A stretch of DNA of 64,000 nt from Candidatus Nitronereus thalassa (GCF_032191465.1 NZ_JAQOUE010000001.1:2480001-2544000); one strand, 5' to 3'. Counted from the stretch's first letter, positions 18,423-28,480 are shown. Program-made: numbers and translations. Notes: a model not told the origin generated them from the letters alone.

Positions 18423-19483
18423 TGGAGTTTGCCTGGCCCTGGGTGTTAGTCGGTTTGTTGCTTCCATTTGTGGTGAGGTATGTGCTTCCTCGTGCGACAC
18501 CCCTGAAATCCGAATCTGCCCTTCGTGTTCCATTTTATCAAGCAGTCACGGAGGGGGAGGGCGGGCATGTTCTTCAGAAATCCTCTCCCCTACAATCTGG
18601 AATATTTTGGATGGCCTTCTTGGTGTGGACCTGTCTGGTGATCGCGGGGGCTCGACCGCAATGGGTGGGTGATCCCATTGCCTTACCAGTAAGTGGACGA
18701 GATGTCATGTTGGCGGTGGATCTTTCCGGCAGCATGGAAATTCCCGACTTTGCCTTGAATGGGGAAAAAGCCAATCGTTTGCAGGTGGTGAAAGAGGTGG
18801 CCGGAGAATTTATTCAACGTCGCAAGGGCGATCGCCTCGGTCTGATTTTGTTTGGATCGAAAGCCTATCTACAAACACCACTGACCTTTGACCGACAGAC
18901 TGTCCAGCAAATGTTGCGAGAGAGCGCCATCGGTTTGGCGGGAAAAGAAACAGCCATTGGCGATGCGCTTGGATTGGCGGTGAAGCGGTTTCAACATCAA
19001 TCCCAAGACCATCGCATCCTCATCTTGCTCACGGATGGATCCAACACCGCGGGAGAGGTGGATCCCATCCAAGCTGCGAAACTGGCGGCTAAGGAAGGTA
19101 TTCGCATCCATGCCATTGGCGTGGGATCGGATTACATGGAAATGGACACGATGTTTGGGACGCGCGTGGTCAATCCAGCCAGTGACCTGGATGAAAAGAC
19201 GTTGAGTACCATCGCAGAACTCACCGGAGGCGTCTACTTCCGTGCTCGCGATACGAAAGGGCTCGAGACGGTGTATCAACAACTGGATCAAATTGAGCCG
19301 GTGATTACAGACACAGAGTATTTTCGCCCTATTACGGATTTATATGTGTGGCCATTAGGGGTAGCGATGATGCTGTCAATGTTGATGTCGGTAAGGCATC
19401 TCGGTCTGCGCAATCCTTTTTCGAAACGGGAAAAAGTCGAATCATTGAGTGGAGCATCGTTGTCGAAGGTGGCAATTGGATGA
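18419..19483 (+). CDS. BatA-like von Willebrand A membrane protein
   Basis: A 354-residue protein; ATG 18419 overlaps the upstream stop and has GGAGG eight bases before it. Two membrane spans lie at about 5-22 and 60-80, then a VWA domain with an intact MIDAS (AVDLSGSM near 100, TDGSN near 200) and a last span near 320-340. BatA is the metal-ion-binding VWA component of the aerotolerance (Bat) set. The stop overlaps the BatB start (ATGA). Confidence 0.92.
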   Translation: MMEFAWPWVLVGLLLPFVVRYVLPRATPLKSESALRVPFYQAVTEGEGGHVLQKSSPLQSGIFWMAFLVWTCLVIAGARPQWVGDPIALPVSGRDVMLAVDLSGSMEIPDFALNGEKANRLQVVKEVAGEFIQRRKGDRLGLILFGSKAYLQTPLTFDRQTVQQMLRESAIGLAGKETAIGDALGLAVKRFQHQSQDHRILILLTDGSNTAGEVDPIQAAKLAAKEGIRIHAIGVGSDYMEMDTMFGTRVVNPASDLDEKTLSTIAELTGGVYFRARDTKGLETVYQQLDQIEPVITDTEYFRPITDLYVWPLGVAMMLSMLMSVRHLGLRNPFSKREKVESLSGASLSKVAIG

Positions 19484-21321
19484 AAGTCGACGCGTTTCAT
19501 TTTCTCAGACCATGGTGGTTGTTTGGTTTGATCCCGGTAGCCTGGGTCCTGTGGCGATTAATGCGCAGTATCCAAGCCGGACGATCCTGGCAACAGGTCT
19601 GTGATCCCCATCTATTGCCACATTTATTAATAGGGAATGATCAGACCGGCGGAAAAAGCGCCTGGGTGTTGTTGGGCCTTGGGTGGAGTCTGGCACTTCT
19701 GGCATTGGCAGGTCCGGTGTGGTCAAAACTGCCGCAGCCAGTGGTCCGGTCGGAGTCGGCCCTTGTTATTGTGCTCGACATCTCCCGCTCAATGGATGCG
19801 CAGGATCTTCGTCCCTCACGGCTGACTCGGGCAAAGCACAAAGTGTTGGACATTCTGAAACGGCGGACCGAAGGGCAAACCGGATTGGTGGTATTTGCCT
19901 ATGATCCATTTGTGGTTTCCCCTCTGACCGATGATGCGAAAACGATTGCTTCTATGGTTCCGACATTGTCGACGGACTTGGCCCCTGTTCAAGGTAGTCG
20001 TCCTGAATTAGCCTTGGAACGAGCGGATGAACTTTTGGTGCAAAGCACAGTCTCCGAAGGGACCATTCTACTTATTACCGATGGCGCTGAATCGTCATCG
20101 GTAAAGAATACGGCAGAGGCACTTCGTGATAAAGGTCGGGTGGTGTCGGTGCTAGGAGTGGGTTCCGAAGAAGGTGCGCCCATTCCATTACCAAGTGGGG
20201 GGTTTTTGACGGATCAATCCGGGGCTATTGTGATTCCTAAACTCGATCCAGGAATCTTGCAAGAGTTGGCTCGATTGGGAGGAGGCCTGTTCGAAACTTT
20301 GCAACCTGATGATCGCGATCTTGATAGAATTTTGGATGCATCTCTCAAGGCTCCAACGATTGATGAAGCAGAAGATACCGAGCGAAACACTGATCAATGG
20401 CAAGAAGAAGGACCATGGCTCGTTCTTGCCGTACTCATGATTGGCGTGCTGGCATTTCGTCGGGGTTGGTTTGGCGTCGTGTTATTGATTGGTGTCCTGA
20501 TTCCAATGCCGGCTTATGCGTGGACCTGGGAAGATCTGTGGAGTCGTCCCGATCAACAAGCCACTCGAAAGCTGCAACAAGGGAAGCCCAAAGAAGCCGC
20601 TGAATTATTTCAAGACCCAAATTGGCAAGGCGTGGCCCATTATCGTTCGGGGCAATATGAGGAAGCGGCTCAAGCCTTTGGTGATCAGAGCAATCCTGAG
20701 AGTCTCTATAACCAAGGCAATGCGCTCGCACGCTTGGGAAAATATGAAGACGCTTTGAAGTCTTATGAACAAACGCTTCACCAGAATCCCAGTCACGAAG
20801 ATGCAAAGCATAATGCCGATCTCGTCAAGAAGTTATTAGAACAACAACAGCAACAATCCCAAAACGGCCAAGGCGATCAACAGTCTTCGCAAGGTTCGGA
20901 GAACCAAGGGAGTGGGTCGAATAACCAGCAGAATGCCCAAGGTCAACAAAATAAAGAGAACAGGCCAGGGGACTCTGATCAGGAAAATTCCGTCCCATCT
21001 TCAAATAAAAACCAATCTGATAAAAAAGAAAGCGAGTCTTCGCCAGGCCACCAGAATTCAGAAGAAGACGCGGCTAATGTGGCAGAGGAACAATCGAACA
21101 GTCCTGCGAAAGACGTTCAGCCTGACCAAAATGAGGAAGCCGACAAGTCGCAAGTGGCGAAAGCTGAGCCGGAACAGGAGGAAGATCTCGAAGAACGCCA
21201 AGCGACGGAGCAGTGGTTACGCCGGATCCCTGATGATCCTGGCGGCCTGCTTCGGCGTAAGTTTTTACTAGAGCATCGACGACGTGGAAATACTCAGCAA
21301 GCGGAGGGGCCATCATGGTGA
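19480..21321 (+). CDS. BatB-BatC fusion: VWA plus TPR protein
   Basis: A 613-residue protein starting at the ATGA overlap with BatA. Membrane spans near 12-28 and 60-80 precede a VWA domain with MIDAS DISRSM (near 97) and TDGAE. After spans near 310-345, TPR-like helices follow (SLYNQGNALARLGKYEDALKS is typical), and then a tail of about 130 residues rich in Gln, Asn, Ser and Glu. In many genomes the VWA part (BatB) and TPR part (BatC) are separate genes; here they are joined. The polar tail is low-complexity and probably disordered. Confidence 0.9.
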   Translation: MKVDAFHFLRPWWLFGLIPVAWVLWRLMRSIQAGRSWQQVCDPHLLPHLLIGNDQTGGKSAWVLLGLGWSLALLALAGPVWSKLPQPVVRSESALVIVLDISRSMDAQDLRPSRLTRAKHKVLDILKRRTEGQTGLVVFAYDPFVVSPLTDDAKTIASMVPTLSTDLAPVQGSRPELALERADELLVQSTVSEGTILLITDGAESSSVKNTAEALRDKGRVVSVLGVGSEEGAPIPLPSGGFLTDQSGAIVIPKLDPGILQELARLGGGLFETLQPDDRDLDRILDASLKAPTIDEAEDTERNTDQWQEEGPWLVLAVLMIGVLAFRRGWFGVVLLIGVLIPMPAYAWTWEDLWSRPDQQATRKLQQGKPKEAAELFQDPNWQGVAHYRSGQYEEAAQAFGDQSNPESLYNQGNALARLGKYEDALKSYEQTLHQNPSHEDAKHNADLVKKLLEQQQQQSQNGQGDQQSSQGSENQGSGSNNQQNAQGQQNKENRPGDSDQENSVPSSNKNQSDKKESESSPGHQNSEEDAANVAEEQSNSPAKDVQPDQNEEADKSQVAKAEPEQEEDLEERQATEQWLRRIPDDPGGLLRRKFLLEHRRRGNTQQAEGPSW

Positions 21322-23132
21322 AGATTCTTTGGTCTTTGGCTTGGCTCGTGGGGACGTTGGCCGTCGGTTTTCAAACAACTTCTTGGGCTCAGTCTGTCAC
21401 GACCTATGTGGACCGAAATCCCATTACCATCGAAGAAACTGTGAAACTCGTCGTCAAATATAACGGAGGAAGTCCAGATGGCACGCCAGATCTTTCGGGG
21501 TTAGCCAAAGATTTTGATGTTTTAGGGACTTCACAAAGCAGCCGCACGAGCATTATCAATGGAAAAATGGAATCCTCGACGGAATGGGTGAGTACGCTGG
21601 CGCCAAAACGTGAAGGGTCGATCGTGATTCCACCCATTCCTGTAGGTGCGGAAGTGAGCCTCCCCTTAACATTAAAAGTTCTCCCTGCAGGACAACCAGG
21701 GAAGACGGGTCAGGCTCGGGATTTATTTCTGGACGTTCAAGTACAGCCGAAAAATCCCTACGTACAAAGTCAGGTTACGGTAACGATGAAACTGTTTCAT
21801 GCCCTTTCCCTTCGGGAAGGCAGTCTCGATGAACCCAAGGCTCCCGATGTGCTGGTGCAAAAACTTGGGGAAGATCGCTCGTATGAAACGGTGCTTGATG
21901 GTCGGCGCTATGGAGTGATTGAACGGCAGTATGCCTTGTTCCCGCAAAAGAGTGGAAAGGTCACCATTCCCTCGCTGACATTCACGGGAAAAGTTCAGGA
22001 TCAGCAGCATCGGCGGTCATTGTTTGATGACATGATGGGGAACCGGCCCGGGTTATTTGGTGCGGATCCCTTTGGAACGTTGAGAACGGTCCGGACACGA
22101 AGTGAAAGTTTCACACTTACGGTTCAGCCAATTCCTTCAACGATACAGGGGGACACGTGGTTGCCGGCTCAAGAATTTATCCTTCAAGAAAGCTGGCTTC
22201 CCGAGAGTTTTGAAAAAGAGGCCAAGGTCGGCGAACCGATTACCCGGACTATCACCATGGTGGCCAAGGGATTAACGGGAACGCAATTACCCGATCTGCC
22301 AGTGAGCGATCAGCCGAATGTGAACGTCTATCCCGATCAACCCAAAACCGAAACGAGAGTGGAAGATGCCATGGCTATTGGGATTCGACAACAAAAAATG
22401 GCCTTTGTTCCGACCGCCTCTGGCCCTCTTCATTTGCCAGAAGTGCGTATTCCTTGGTGGGATTCGAAGACCAAGCAACAGCGAGTTGCTGTGTTGCCCT
22501 CTCGCATCGTGAATATTCTTCCTGAACCGGGGAGTCAAATCACTCGTTCGGGTGAGCAACCGAATTCAGGAACGTTGGCGCCAGTGGCTTCTGGGCAGCA
22601 GGCAAAGGAAGAATCTTCCGGGTTCGATCAAGGCATGGTTCCGGGAAGTGGGGGCGGTGGTTCTTCTTCAACGGTGGTCATGTGGCAAGTCATTGCGGGC
22701 GTGCTCATGGTGCTGTGGTTTGGCACGGGCTTTGGTTGGTGGTATAACCATCGTCGAGTCAATCCCAAAAAAGGCGGACAGACCAAGGATTTGGTAAAAG
22801 CGAATAGTTTACGTTATGCCCGTCATGCCTTTTCCCAAGCCTGCCATGCCAATAATCCCAAGAAGGCCAAAGAAGCTCTGTTAGATTGGGCTGGTAAAAA
22901 GTGGAGTCACCATCCTCCTCTGGGTTTACAGGGTGTGGCCCAACGTTTGACCGATGCCGAGGCCAAAAAAGCGGTCTGGAAACTAGACCGTGTGTTATAT
23001 TCTTCAGAAGGTGGTACTTGGAATGGCCAGGATTGTAACCGAGTCGTTTCGAGCGCCATGGAGCAGTGCGAGCAGAAGTCTTCTGGTTCCAGTGATGGGC
23101 TCCCTCCTTTGTATCTGACCGAAGCATCGTGA
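21315..23132 (+). CDS. BatD-like protein
   Basis: A 605-residue protein with a cleavable signal peptide (about 1-26, ending SWAQS) and large periplasmic beta-rich domains, one membrane span near 460-480, and a cytoplasmic tail of about 120 residues. The order signal peptide, VDRNPITIEETVKLVV, beta domains and C-terminal span is that of BatD. The start overlaps the preceding gene by 7 bp. It probably presents the periplasmic side of the Bat complex. A short low-complexity Gly/Ser stretch precedes the membrane span. Confidence 0.88.
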   Translation: MVKILWSLAWLVGTLAVGFQTTSWAQSVTTYVDRNPITIEETVKLVVKYNGGSPDGTPDLSGLAKDFDVLGTSQSSRTSIINGKMESSTEWVSTLAPKREGSIVIPPIPVGAEVSLPLTLKVLPAGQPGKTGQARDLFLDVQVQPKNPYVQSQVTVTMKLFHALSLREGSLDEPKAPDVLVQKLGEDRSYETVLDGRRYGVIERQYALFPQKSGKVTIPSLTFTGKVQDQQHRRSLFDDMMGNRPGLFGADPFGTLRTVRTRSESFTLTVQPIPSTIQGDTWLPAQEFILQESWLPESFEKEAKVGEPITRTITMVAKGLTGTQLPDLPVSDQPNVNVYPDQPKTETRVEDAMAIGIRQQKMAFVPTASGPLHLPEVRIPWWDSKTKQQRVAVLPSRIVNILPEPGSQITRSGEQPNSGTLAPVASGQQAKEESSGFDQGMVPGSGGGGSSSTVVMWQVIAGVLMVLWFGTGFGWWYNHRRVNPKKGGQTKDLVKANSLRYARHAFSQACHANNPKKAKEALLDWAGKKWSHHPPLGLQGVAQRLTDAEAKKAVWKLDRVLYSSEGGTWNGQDCNRVVSSAMEQCEQKSSGSSDGLPPLYLTEAS

Positions 23133-23171
23133 ATTTTTTTGGGGTTGACTTGAAAAGAATAATGATTAAAA

Positions 23172-23211
23172 AAAACGAAAAAAGGGGCGAAATTTTGCCT
23201 TTTTCCGTTTT
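23172..23211 (+). terminator. Possible hairpin terminator or attenuator after BatD
   Basis: AAAACG (23172-23177) pairs with CGTTTT (23206-23211), with an inner AAAAAGG/CCTTTTT stem and small bulges. It is in the 104-bp gap between the Bat block and the ABC transporter block. It may partly separate their expression. The loop is AT-rich and no long T run follows, so strength is uncertain. Confidence 0.4.
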
Positions 23212-23236
23212 AGCTAGAAATTGAATAGGAAAACCT

Positions 23237-24193
23237 GTGGGCTCGATTGTTGAAATACAGCAGCTTCGAAAAACCTTTGGTTCCATCGTGGCCGTCGATC
23301 AGGTCACGTTTACTGTGGGCCAGGGCGAGGTCTTGGGGTTTCTTGGACCGAATGGCGCGGGAAAATCCACGACCATGAAAATGATCACTGGTTTTCTGAC
23401 GCCAACCAGCGGCACGGTCAAGGTCAATGGATTCGATATCCAGGCGCAACCCCTCGATGCGAAGAAAAGTTTAGGCTATCTCCCGGAAGGCGCCCCGGCC
23501 TACAGCGATATGACGCCGTGGACGTTTCTCCTGTTCATCGGAGAGATGCGAGGGTTTAAGGGGGAAGATCTCAAGCGACGTGTCTCGGATACCATCAAAA
23601 AGGTCAATCTCGAAGGCGTGATTGGGCAACCTATTGAGACCTTGTCCAAAGGGTTTAAACGCCGTGTGGGTTTGGCCCAGGCCATTCTCCATGATCCATC
23701 GGTATTAATTTTAGACGAACCGACCGATGGTCTCGATCCCAATCAAAAACATGAAGTGCGCGAGCTGATTAAAGAAATGGCCCGGGAAAAGGCCATTATT
23801 CTTTCTACCCATATTTTGGAAGAGGTGCACGCGGTGTGTACTCGGGCGATAATTATCGCCAAGGGAAAGGTCATTACCGATGGTACGCCAGCTGACCTTG
23901 AAGCGCGGTCTCGATACCACAATGCTGTCATTCTTCGGTTTCAAGGTGCACTTCCCGATGGAGCGGTAGATGTGTTACGTGGGGTCTCAGGCGTGAAAGG
24001 TGTCGAAGAACTCAAAGAAGGGGAGGTTGCCCAGGGGTTTTGTGTGTTGCCAGAAGGCGGGCAACCTATTCTCAATGCCATTAGCGAATGTGCAAAGAAC
24101 CATCATTGGTCCGTGGCCGAGGTTTCGGTTGACCGTGGGCAATTGGATGATGTCTTTCGTTCACTGACCATGCCGGCACAAGCATTAACATAG
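23237..24193 (+). CDS. ABC transporter ATP-binding subunit (GldA-like)
   Basis: A 318-residue ATPase with GTG start at 23237. Walker A GPNGAGKST near 39, signature LSKGFKRRVGLAQA near 135, Walker B VLILDEPTDGLDP near 155 and the H-loop STHILEE near 190 are intact. The C-terminal 80 residues are the extension seen in ABC-2 exporters. It pairs with the permease and auxiliary proteins downstream. Related sets in gliding Bacteroidetes are GldA/F/G, but the same module with MoxR-Bat occurs in non-gliding bacteria. Confidence 0.95.
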   Translation: MGSIVEIQQLRKTFGSIVAVDQVTFTVGQGEVLGFLGPNGAGKSTTMKMITGFLTPTSGTVKVNGFDIQAQPLDAKKSLGYLPEGAPAYSDMTPWTFLLFIGEMRGFKGEDLKRRVSDTIKKVNLEGVIGQPIETLSKGFKRRVGLAQAILHDPSVLILDEPTDGLDPNQKHEVRELIKEMAREKAIILSTHILEEVHAVCTRAIIIAKGKVITDGTPADLEARSRYHNAVILRFQGALPDGAVDVLRGVSGVKGVEELKEGEVAQGFCVLPEGGQPILNAISECAKNHHWSVAEVSVDRGQLDDVFRSLTMPAQALT

Positions 24194-24201
24194 AGATACA
24201 T

Positions 24202-24234
24202 AAATTCGAAACTCGAATATCAAAATCCGAATTT
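24202..24234. repeat. Short inverted repeat with ATTCGAA units
   Basis: AAATTCG (24202-24208) pairs with CGAATTT (24228-24234), with a further ACTCGAATAT in between. It lies between the ATPase and permease genes. Its period and place in the operon resemble the 16904-16953 element. Confidence 0.45.
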
Positions 24235-24259
24235 CAGGGGGTTAGATAAAAGAATACCT

Positions 24260-24994
24260 ATGGGAAGAATCGGCGTTATCTTTAAACGTGAATTAGCTGG
24301 ATACTTTGCCACGCCGATTGCGGCGGTGTTCATCGTCATCTTTTTGATGTTGGCTGGGACCTTTACCTTTTATTTGGGGAACTTTTTCACCCGAGGCCAA
24401 GCCGACCTCCTTCCCTTTTTCAATTTTCACCCGTGGTTGTATTTGGTGTTGATCCCGGCATTGGCCATGCGCCTCTGGGCGGAAGAGCGGCGTGGAGGGA
24501 CGATTGAGCTGTTATTTACGCTTCCGGTGACTTTATGGGAAGCCGTGGTTGGGAAATTCTTGGCAGCCTGGTGTTTTACCGGAATCGCCTTGGCCTTGAC
24601 CTTCCCTATGTGGGTCACAGTGAATTTATTAGGTGAACCAGATAACGGGGTGATCTTGGCCGGGTATATCGGAAGCTTTCTCATGGCGGGTGGATTCATG
24701 GCCATTGGCTCCTGTGTCTCCGCCATTACGAAAAATCAAGTCATCGCATTTGTGGTGAGCGTCGTGGTCGGTTTGGGGTTTGTCCTGAGTGGCTTCCCTT
24801 TGGTGCTGGATTTCTTCAGTGGATGGACACCTCAAATTTTCCTTGAACTCATTAGCTCATTTAGTTTTCTTACCCATTTCAATGATATCAGTCGAGGAGT
24901 CATTGATTTTCGAGATATTGTGTATTTCCTCTCACTTATTGGGTTTTGGCTGTTTGCGACGGCCCTTATTTTGGAATGGAAAAAAGCAGAGTAA
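24260..24994 (+). CDS. ABC-2 type permease (GldF-like)
   Basis: A 244-residue membrane protein with six hydrophobic segments and the ABC-2 pattern near the N-terminus (GVIFKRELAGYFATPIAAVF) and near 75 (MRLWAEERRGGTIELL), the coupling-helix motif in this class. It would form the membrane pore with the ATPase upstream. The gap to the next gene is 12 bp. Confidence 0.93.
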   Translation: MGRIGVIFKRELAGYFATPIAAVFIVIFLMLAGTFTFYLGNFFTRGQADLLPFFNFHPWLYLVLIPALAMRLWAEERRGGTIELLFTLPVTLWEAVVGKFLAAWCFTGIALALTFPMWVTVNLLGEPDNGVILAGYIGSFLMAGGFMAIGSCVSAITKNQVIAFVVSVVVGLGFVLSGFPLVLDFFSGWTPQIFLELISSFSFLTHFNDISRGVIDFRDIVYFLSLIGFWLFATALILEWKKAE

Positions 24995-25006
24995 AAATTT
25001 AATCCT

Positions 25007-26941
25007 ATGAATGCACGACTTTTAACAGGAAGCGGATTACTCATTGCGGTGGTGTTGTTTTTTGCCGTGAATGTGTTGAGCAATGTCGCGCTTCGTTCGG
25101 TCCGGTTTGATCTCACCGACCAGAAACTCTATACACTGTCCGAAGGCACAAAAAATATTTTACAAAGCCTCGAGGAACCTATCACCCTAAGATTTTACCT
25201 GTCGAAGAAACTCGCTACGGGATTACCAGGCATCAATAGCTATGCCAACCGCGTGATGGAACTTTTGCAAGAGTATGAAGCGGCTGCTGGCGGGAATCTG
25301 AATCTTCATATCATCGACCCTGAACCTTTTTCTGAAGAAGAAGATCGTGCCGTGGGTTATGGTCTTCAAGGGGTGCCGCTGAATAATGGCAATGTCCAAT
25401 TCTATTTTGGGTTGATTGGCACAAGTTCCACCGATGATCAAGAGCTCATTCCCTTTTTCCAACCGGACCGTGAAGAATTTTTGGAATACGATCTCACCAA
25501 GTTGGTTTATCAGTTGTCTAACCCTAAACCGAAAGTCGTTGGGCTTCTTAGCACCTTGCCGATTGAGGGCGGTCGTCCTCCCATGGGAATGATGCCGGGG
25601 CAAGGGGGAAGTGCCCCATGGATGATTTTGGATACCATCAGGGAAATCATGCAGGTGAAGTCGTTGGACAAGGAGGTGAAGAATATCCCTGAGGATATTG
25701 AAATTCTCATGGTCGTGCATCCCAAACGATTAAGTGATCCCACCCTCTATGCCATCGATCAGTTTGTCCTGCGGGGTGGACGGGCCCTGGTGTTTGTCGA
25801 TCCGCACAGTGAAGCCGATCGTGTTCCCCCCAACCCACGAAATCCCATGGGGATGCAAGGCCCGCGCAATTCGGATTTAGGAAAAGTGTTTGAGGCGTGG
25901 GGCATTGAACTGGTCAAAGGCAAGGTGGTGGGTGATTTGCCACTGGCCAAAAAAGTGAACTTTCAGAAAGAGTCTCGCACATTTGTAGCGGACTACCCTC
26001 TGTGGATTGATCTGACTCCAAAACATTTGAATGCCGAGGATGTGGTCACTGCCAAACTTCCGAACTTAACCTTTGCATCGGCAGGCATCCTGCAGAAGAA
26101 GGAAGGCAGCGAGATTAATTTTATCCCCTTGGTCGAGACGGATGACCAGGCCATGCAAATCGATTCCTCTCGCTTGATGTTCATGCCTGACGTCGAAGGT
26201 CTTTTGCAGACGTATCGTCCTGAAGGAAAAAAACTAACCATGGCCGCGCGTCTCACGGGGAAGGTCAAAACGGCATTTCCGGAAGGCAGGCCTAAAGCCA
26301 AAGAAACTGACAATAAAGATGAGGAAATCGATAGCGAAGACCCAGCGGCAACAGACCAGCCGCATCTTTCAGAATCAGCGGACCCCATCAATGTCATCGT
26401 GGTAGCGGACACGGATATGCTGCAAGACAGGTTTTGGGTGCAGGTGCAAAATTTCCTTGGGCAGCGGATTGGGATTCCCACGTCGGCGAACAATAGTTTT
26501 GTGACCAATGCCTTAGATAACCTGACCGGAAGTAGTGATTTAATTACCGTGAGAAGTCGAGGAAGTTTTTCTCGTCCCTTTACTTTGGTCAGGGCCATTC
26601 AGCAAGAAGCGGAAATGCAGTACCGTCAAAAAGAGCAAGCGCTGCAACAACGCTTAAAAGACACTGAGCGAAAAATCCAAGAGTTACAAAAGAAAAAGGA
26701 AGATCAAACGACCATTATTCTGAGTGGCGAGCAGCAGGCTGCGCTTGACGGGTTTCGGCAACAATTGGTTTCGACCCGGAAAGAACTTCGTGGCGTTCAA
26801 CATGAATTACAAAAAAACATCGAAACACTGGAAGGGATCGTAAAATTTCTCAACATAGGGCTCATGCCTATGATTATTATCGTCGGGGGAGTCGTGTTCA
26901 GTGCGTACAAAGTACGCCGACGAGGGAAAACCAAAGTGTAA
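25007..26941 (+). CDS. Gld-like ABC auxiliary protein (GldG type)
   Basis: A 644-residue protein with one N-terminal membrane span (about 7-30), a large extracytoplasmic domain of the ABC-type uncharacterised transport auxiliary family (YTLSEGTKNILQSLEEPITLRFYLSKKL near the start), a coiled-coil of about 90 residues (about 525-615; KEQALQQRLKDTERKIQELQ) and a C-terminal span (about 617-635). GldG-like proteins pair with GldA and GldF in exporters of unknown substrate. The long coiled-coil probably stands in the periplasm. Confidence 0.88.
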   Translation: MNARLLTGSGLLIAVVLFFAVNVLSNVALRSVRFDLTDQKLYTLSEGTKNILQSLEEPITLRFYLSKKLATGLPGINSYANRVMELLQEYEAAAGGNLNLHIIDPEPFSEEEDRAVGYGLQGVPLNNGNVQFYFGLIGTSSTDDQELIPFFQPDREEFLEYDLTKLVYQLSNPKPKVVGLLSTLPIEGGRPPMGMMPGQGGSAPWMILDTIREIMQVKSLDKEVKNIPEDIEILMVVHPKRLSDPTLYAIDQFVLRGGRALVFVDPHSEADRVPPNPRNPMGMQGPRNSDLGKVFEAWGIELVKGKVVGDLPLAKKVNFQKESRTFVADYPLWIDLTPKHLNAEDVVTAKLPNLTFASAGILQKKEGSEINFIPLVETDDQAMQIDSSRLMFMPDVEGLLQTYRPEGKKLTMAARLTGKVKTAFPEGRPKAKETDNKDEEIDSEDPAATDQPHLSESADPINVIVVADTDMLQDRFWVQVQNFLGQRIGIPTSANNSFVTNALDNLTGSSDLITVRSRGSFSRPFTLVRAIQQEAEMQYRQKEQALQQRLKDTERKIQELQKKKEDQTTIILSGEQQAALDGFRQQLVSTRKELRGVQHELQKNIETLEGIVKFLNIGLMPMIIIVGGVVFSAYKVRRRGKTKV

Positions 26942-27039
26942 AATTTTTCCCCTAAATTCTAACAAAGCAAGAAATTAAAATTTGGTGCTGCTTTATGGTG
27001 GCTACCTAAAATCCTGCCAGCTTCGATAATTAAAAGAAT

Positions 27040-28191
27040 ATGACGACCAAATCCTTAACTATCCTCGGGGGTCTTGCGATTGTGCTCATTGGAGTCGCGC
27101 TCCTCCTGTCGCAACCGGACACATCCGGACAATCAAAAGCAGGCCAGTATCTTTTCCCTGGACTCATGGAAAAAATCAACGAGGTGTCCGAACTGTCGGT
27201 GAAAACCCAGGCTGAGACCATCACCATTGCCCGAACTGGGGAATCGTGGATCGTCAAAGAGAAACATGACTACCCAGCCAACATGGAAAAACTTCGCGAA
27301 GCCGTTGTTGGCTTGGGAGAATTAAAAATTCTTGAGGCCAAAACCAAGAAGCCAGAATTATACGATAAACTCGGATTGGAAGATGTTGAGGCTGAAGGAT
27401 CGTTTTCCACCGGCCTCACGCTCAAGGATGCAGCTGGAGCTATTATGGCGGAGGCCATTGTCGGTAAGCAGGAACCCTCCAAAGGCAGTCTCGGTCAAGA
27501 TGAAGTCTATGTGCGCAAACCAGGAGATCCTCAAACGTGGTTGGCCATTGGGAAATTCTCAGTCGAAAAGGTTCCAAGCGAATGGTTGGACAAGGATTTT
27601 CTGGAAGTAGAACCCAAGCGAGTACGACAAGTGACTATCAAACATCAGGATAACACAAAATTAGTCCTGAAAAAGGAACGTCCCGACGATCAGGATTTTA
27701 CCGTTGTGAATCTTCCCAAGGGAAAAGAAGTTCAATCGCAATTCGCCGTGAACAATATTGTCGCAACGGTGACGTCTTTGGGGCTAGAAGACGTCAAGCC
27801 TGCCAGTGAAGTTTCTTTTGATGAGAAAGCGGTGGTCACGGCCCTCTTTCAAACCTTCGATGGCCTCGAAGGAAACGTGAAGCTCTTTCGCAAAGACGAA
27901 AAGGATTACGTGAAGGTCTCAGCAGTGTTCAATGCTGATCTCATCTGGAAACCTAAACCTGAAGAAGAGTCACAATCAGAAAAACCAGAAAACGAGGAGA
28001 ATGCCAAGGCCAGCGAGATCGAAAAGAGAGAAGCCGAAAAACCAAAACCACCGAAAATCAAACCAGAAGGCGACGTCAAAACCGAAATCGAAACTATAAA
28101 TAAAAAAGTTGCCGATTGGGTCTATGTCATCCCCAAATTCCGCGCAGATACGATCCTCAAAAAGCCTGAAGATTTGATTAAGAAGTCTTAG
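27040..28191 (+). CDS. DUF4340 protein, end of ABC block
   Basis: A 383-residue protein with an N-terminal membrane anchor (about 5-22) and a periplasmic domain containing repeated beta units, typical for DUF4340. It is a usual neighbour of GldG-like genes. The region at about 308-350 is Glu/Lys/Pro-rich and probably unstructured. It is the last gene in the run that began with MoxR. Confidence 0.82.
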   Translation: MTTKSLTILGGLAIVLIGVALLLSQPDTSGQSKAGQYLFPGLMEKINEVSELSVKTQAETITIARTGESWIVKEKHDYPANMEKLREAVVGLGELKILEAKTKKPELYDKLGLEDVEAEGSFSTGLTLKDAAGAIMAEAIVGKQEPSKGSLGQDEVYVRKPGDPQTWLAIGKFSVEKVPSEWLDKDFLEVEPKRVRQVTIKHQDNTKLVLKKERPDDQDFTVVNLPKGKEVQSQFAVNNIVATVTSLGLEDVKPASEVSFDEKAVVTALFQTFDGLEGNVKLFRKDEKDYVKVSAVFNADLIWKPKPEEESQSEKPENEENAKASEIEKREAEKPKPPKIKPEGDVKTEIETINKKVADWVYVIPKFRADTILKKPEDLIKKS

Positions 28192-28248
28192 CCGTTCCCT
28201 ACCCTCCCCAGACCTTCAAATACAGAATTGTTTTGAAGTTTTATAAAG

Positions 28249-28480
28249 CCGGGTTTCGCCCCGGCACGACGAGGCACTTTTGTTTCGGCAAAAGTGCCCA
28301 AAACCATTTTTGCCCGTGCGCGGCCCCTCCGATCCTGCTAAGAGCAGGTTCTCCGGGGTTCCTCCGCCTCCTTACCGAATCAAGATGGCTCAGAAACTCG
28401 CTCCGCTCAATCAGTCTTCGCCAGAGAGGTAGGATTCGGTAAGGAGCCTCCGCCGCGCCCAAGGCGGGAAGACATTTTAA
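28249..28480 (+). repeat. Structured dispersed repeat, copy A
   Basis: About 230 bp that match the reverse complement of 29309-29541. Shared blocks include CGGGTTTCGCCC, TTTTGTTTCGGCAAAAGTG, CCAAAACCATTTTTGCCCG with TGCGCGGCCC, and AAGATGGCTCAGAAACTCGC. Internal hairpins are a CACTTTT/AAAAGTG stem and a perfect 14-bp stem between 28368-28381 and 28433-28446. Intergenic, GC-rich compared with the ORF that follows. It carries no convincing protein-coding frame. Confidence 0.8.

Noticed and set aside
22759-23286. Open frame of 175 codons on minus across the BatD end and ABC ATPase start
   Set aside because: Overlaps two well-supported genes and has no known motif.
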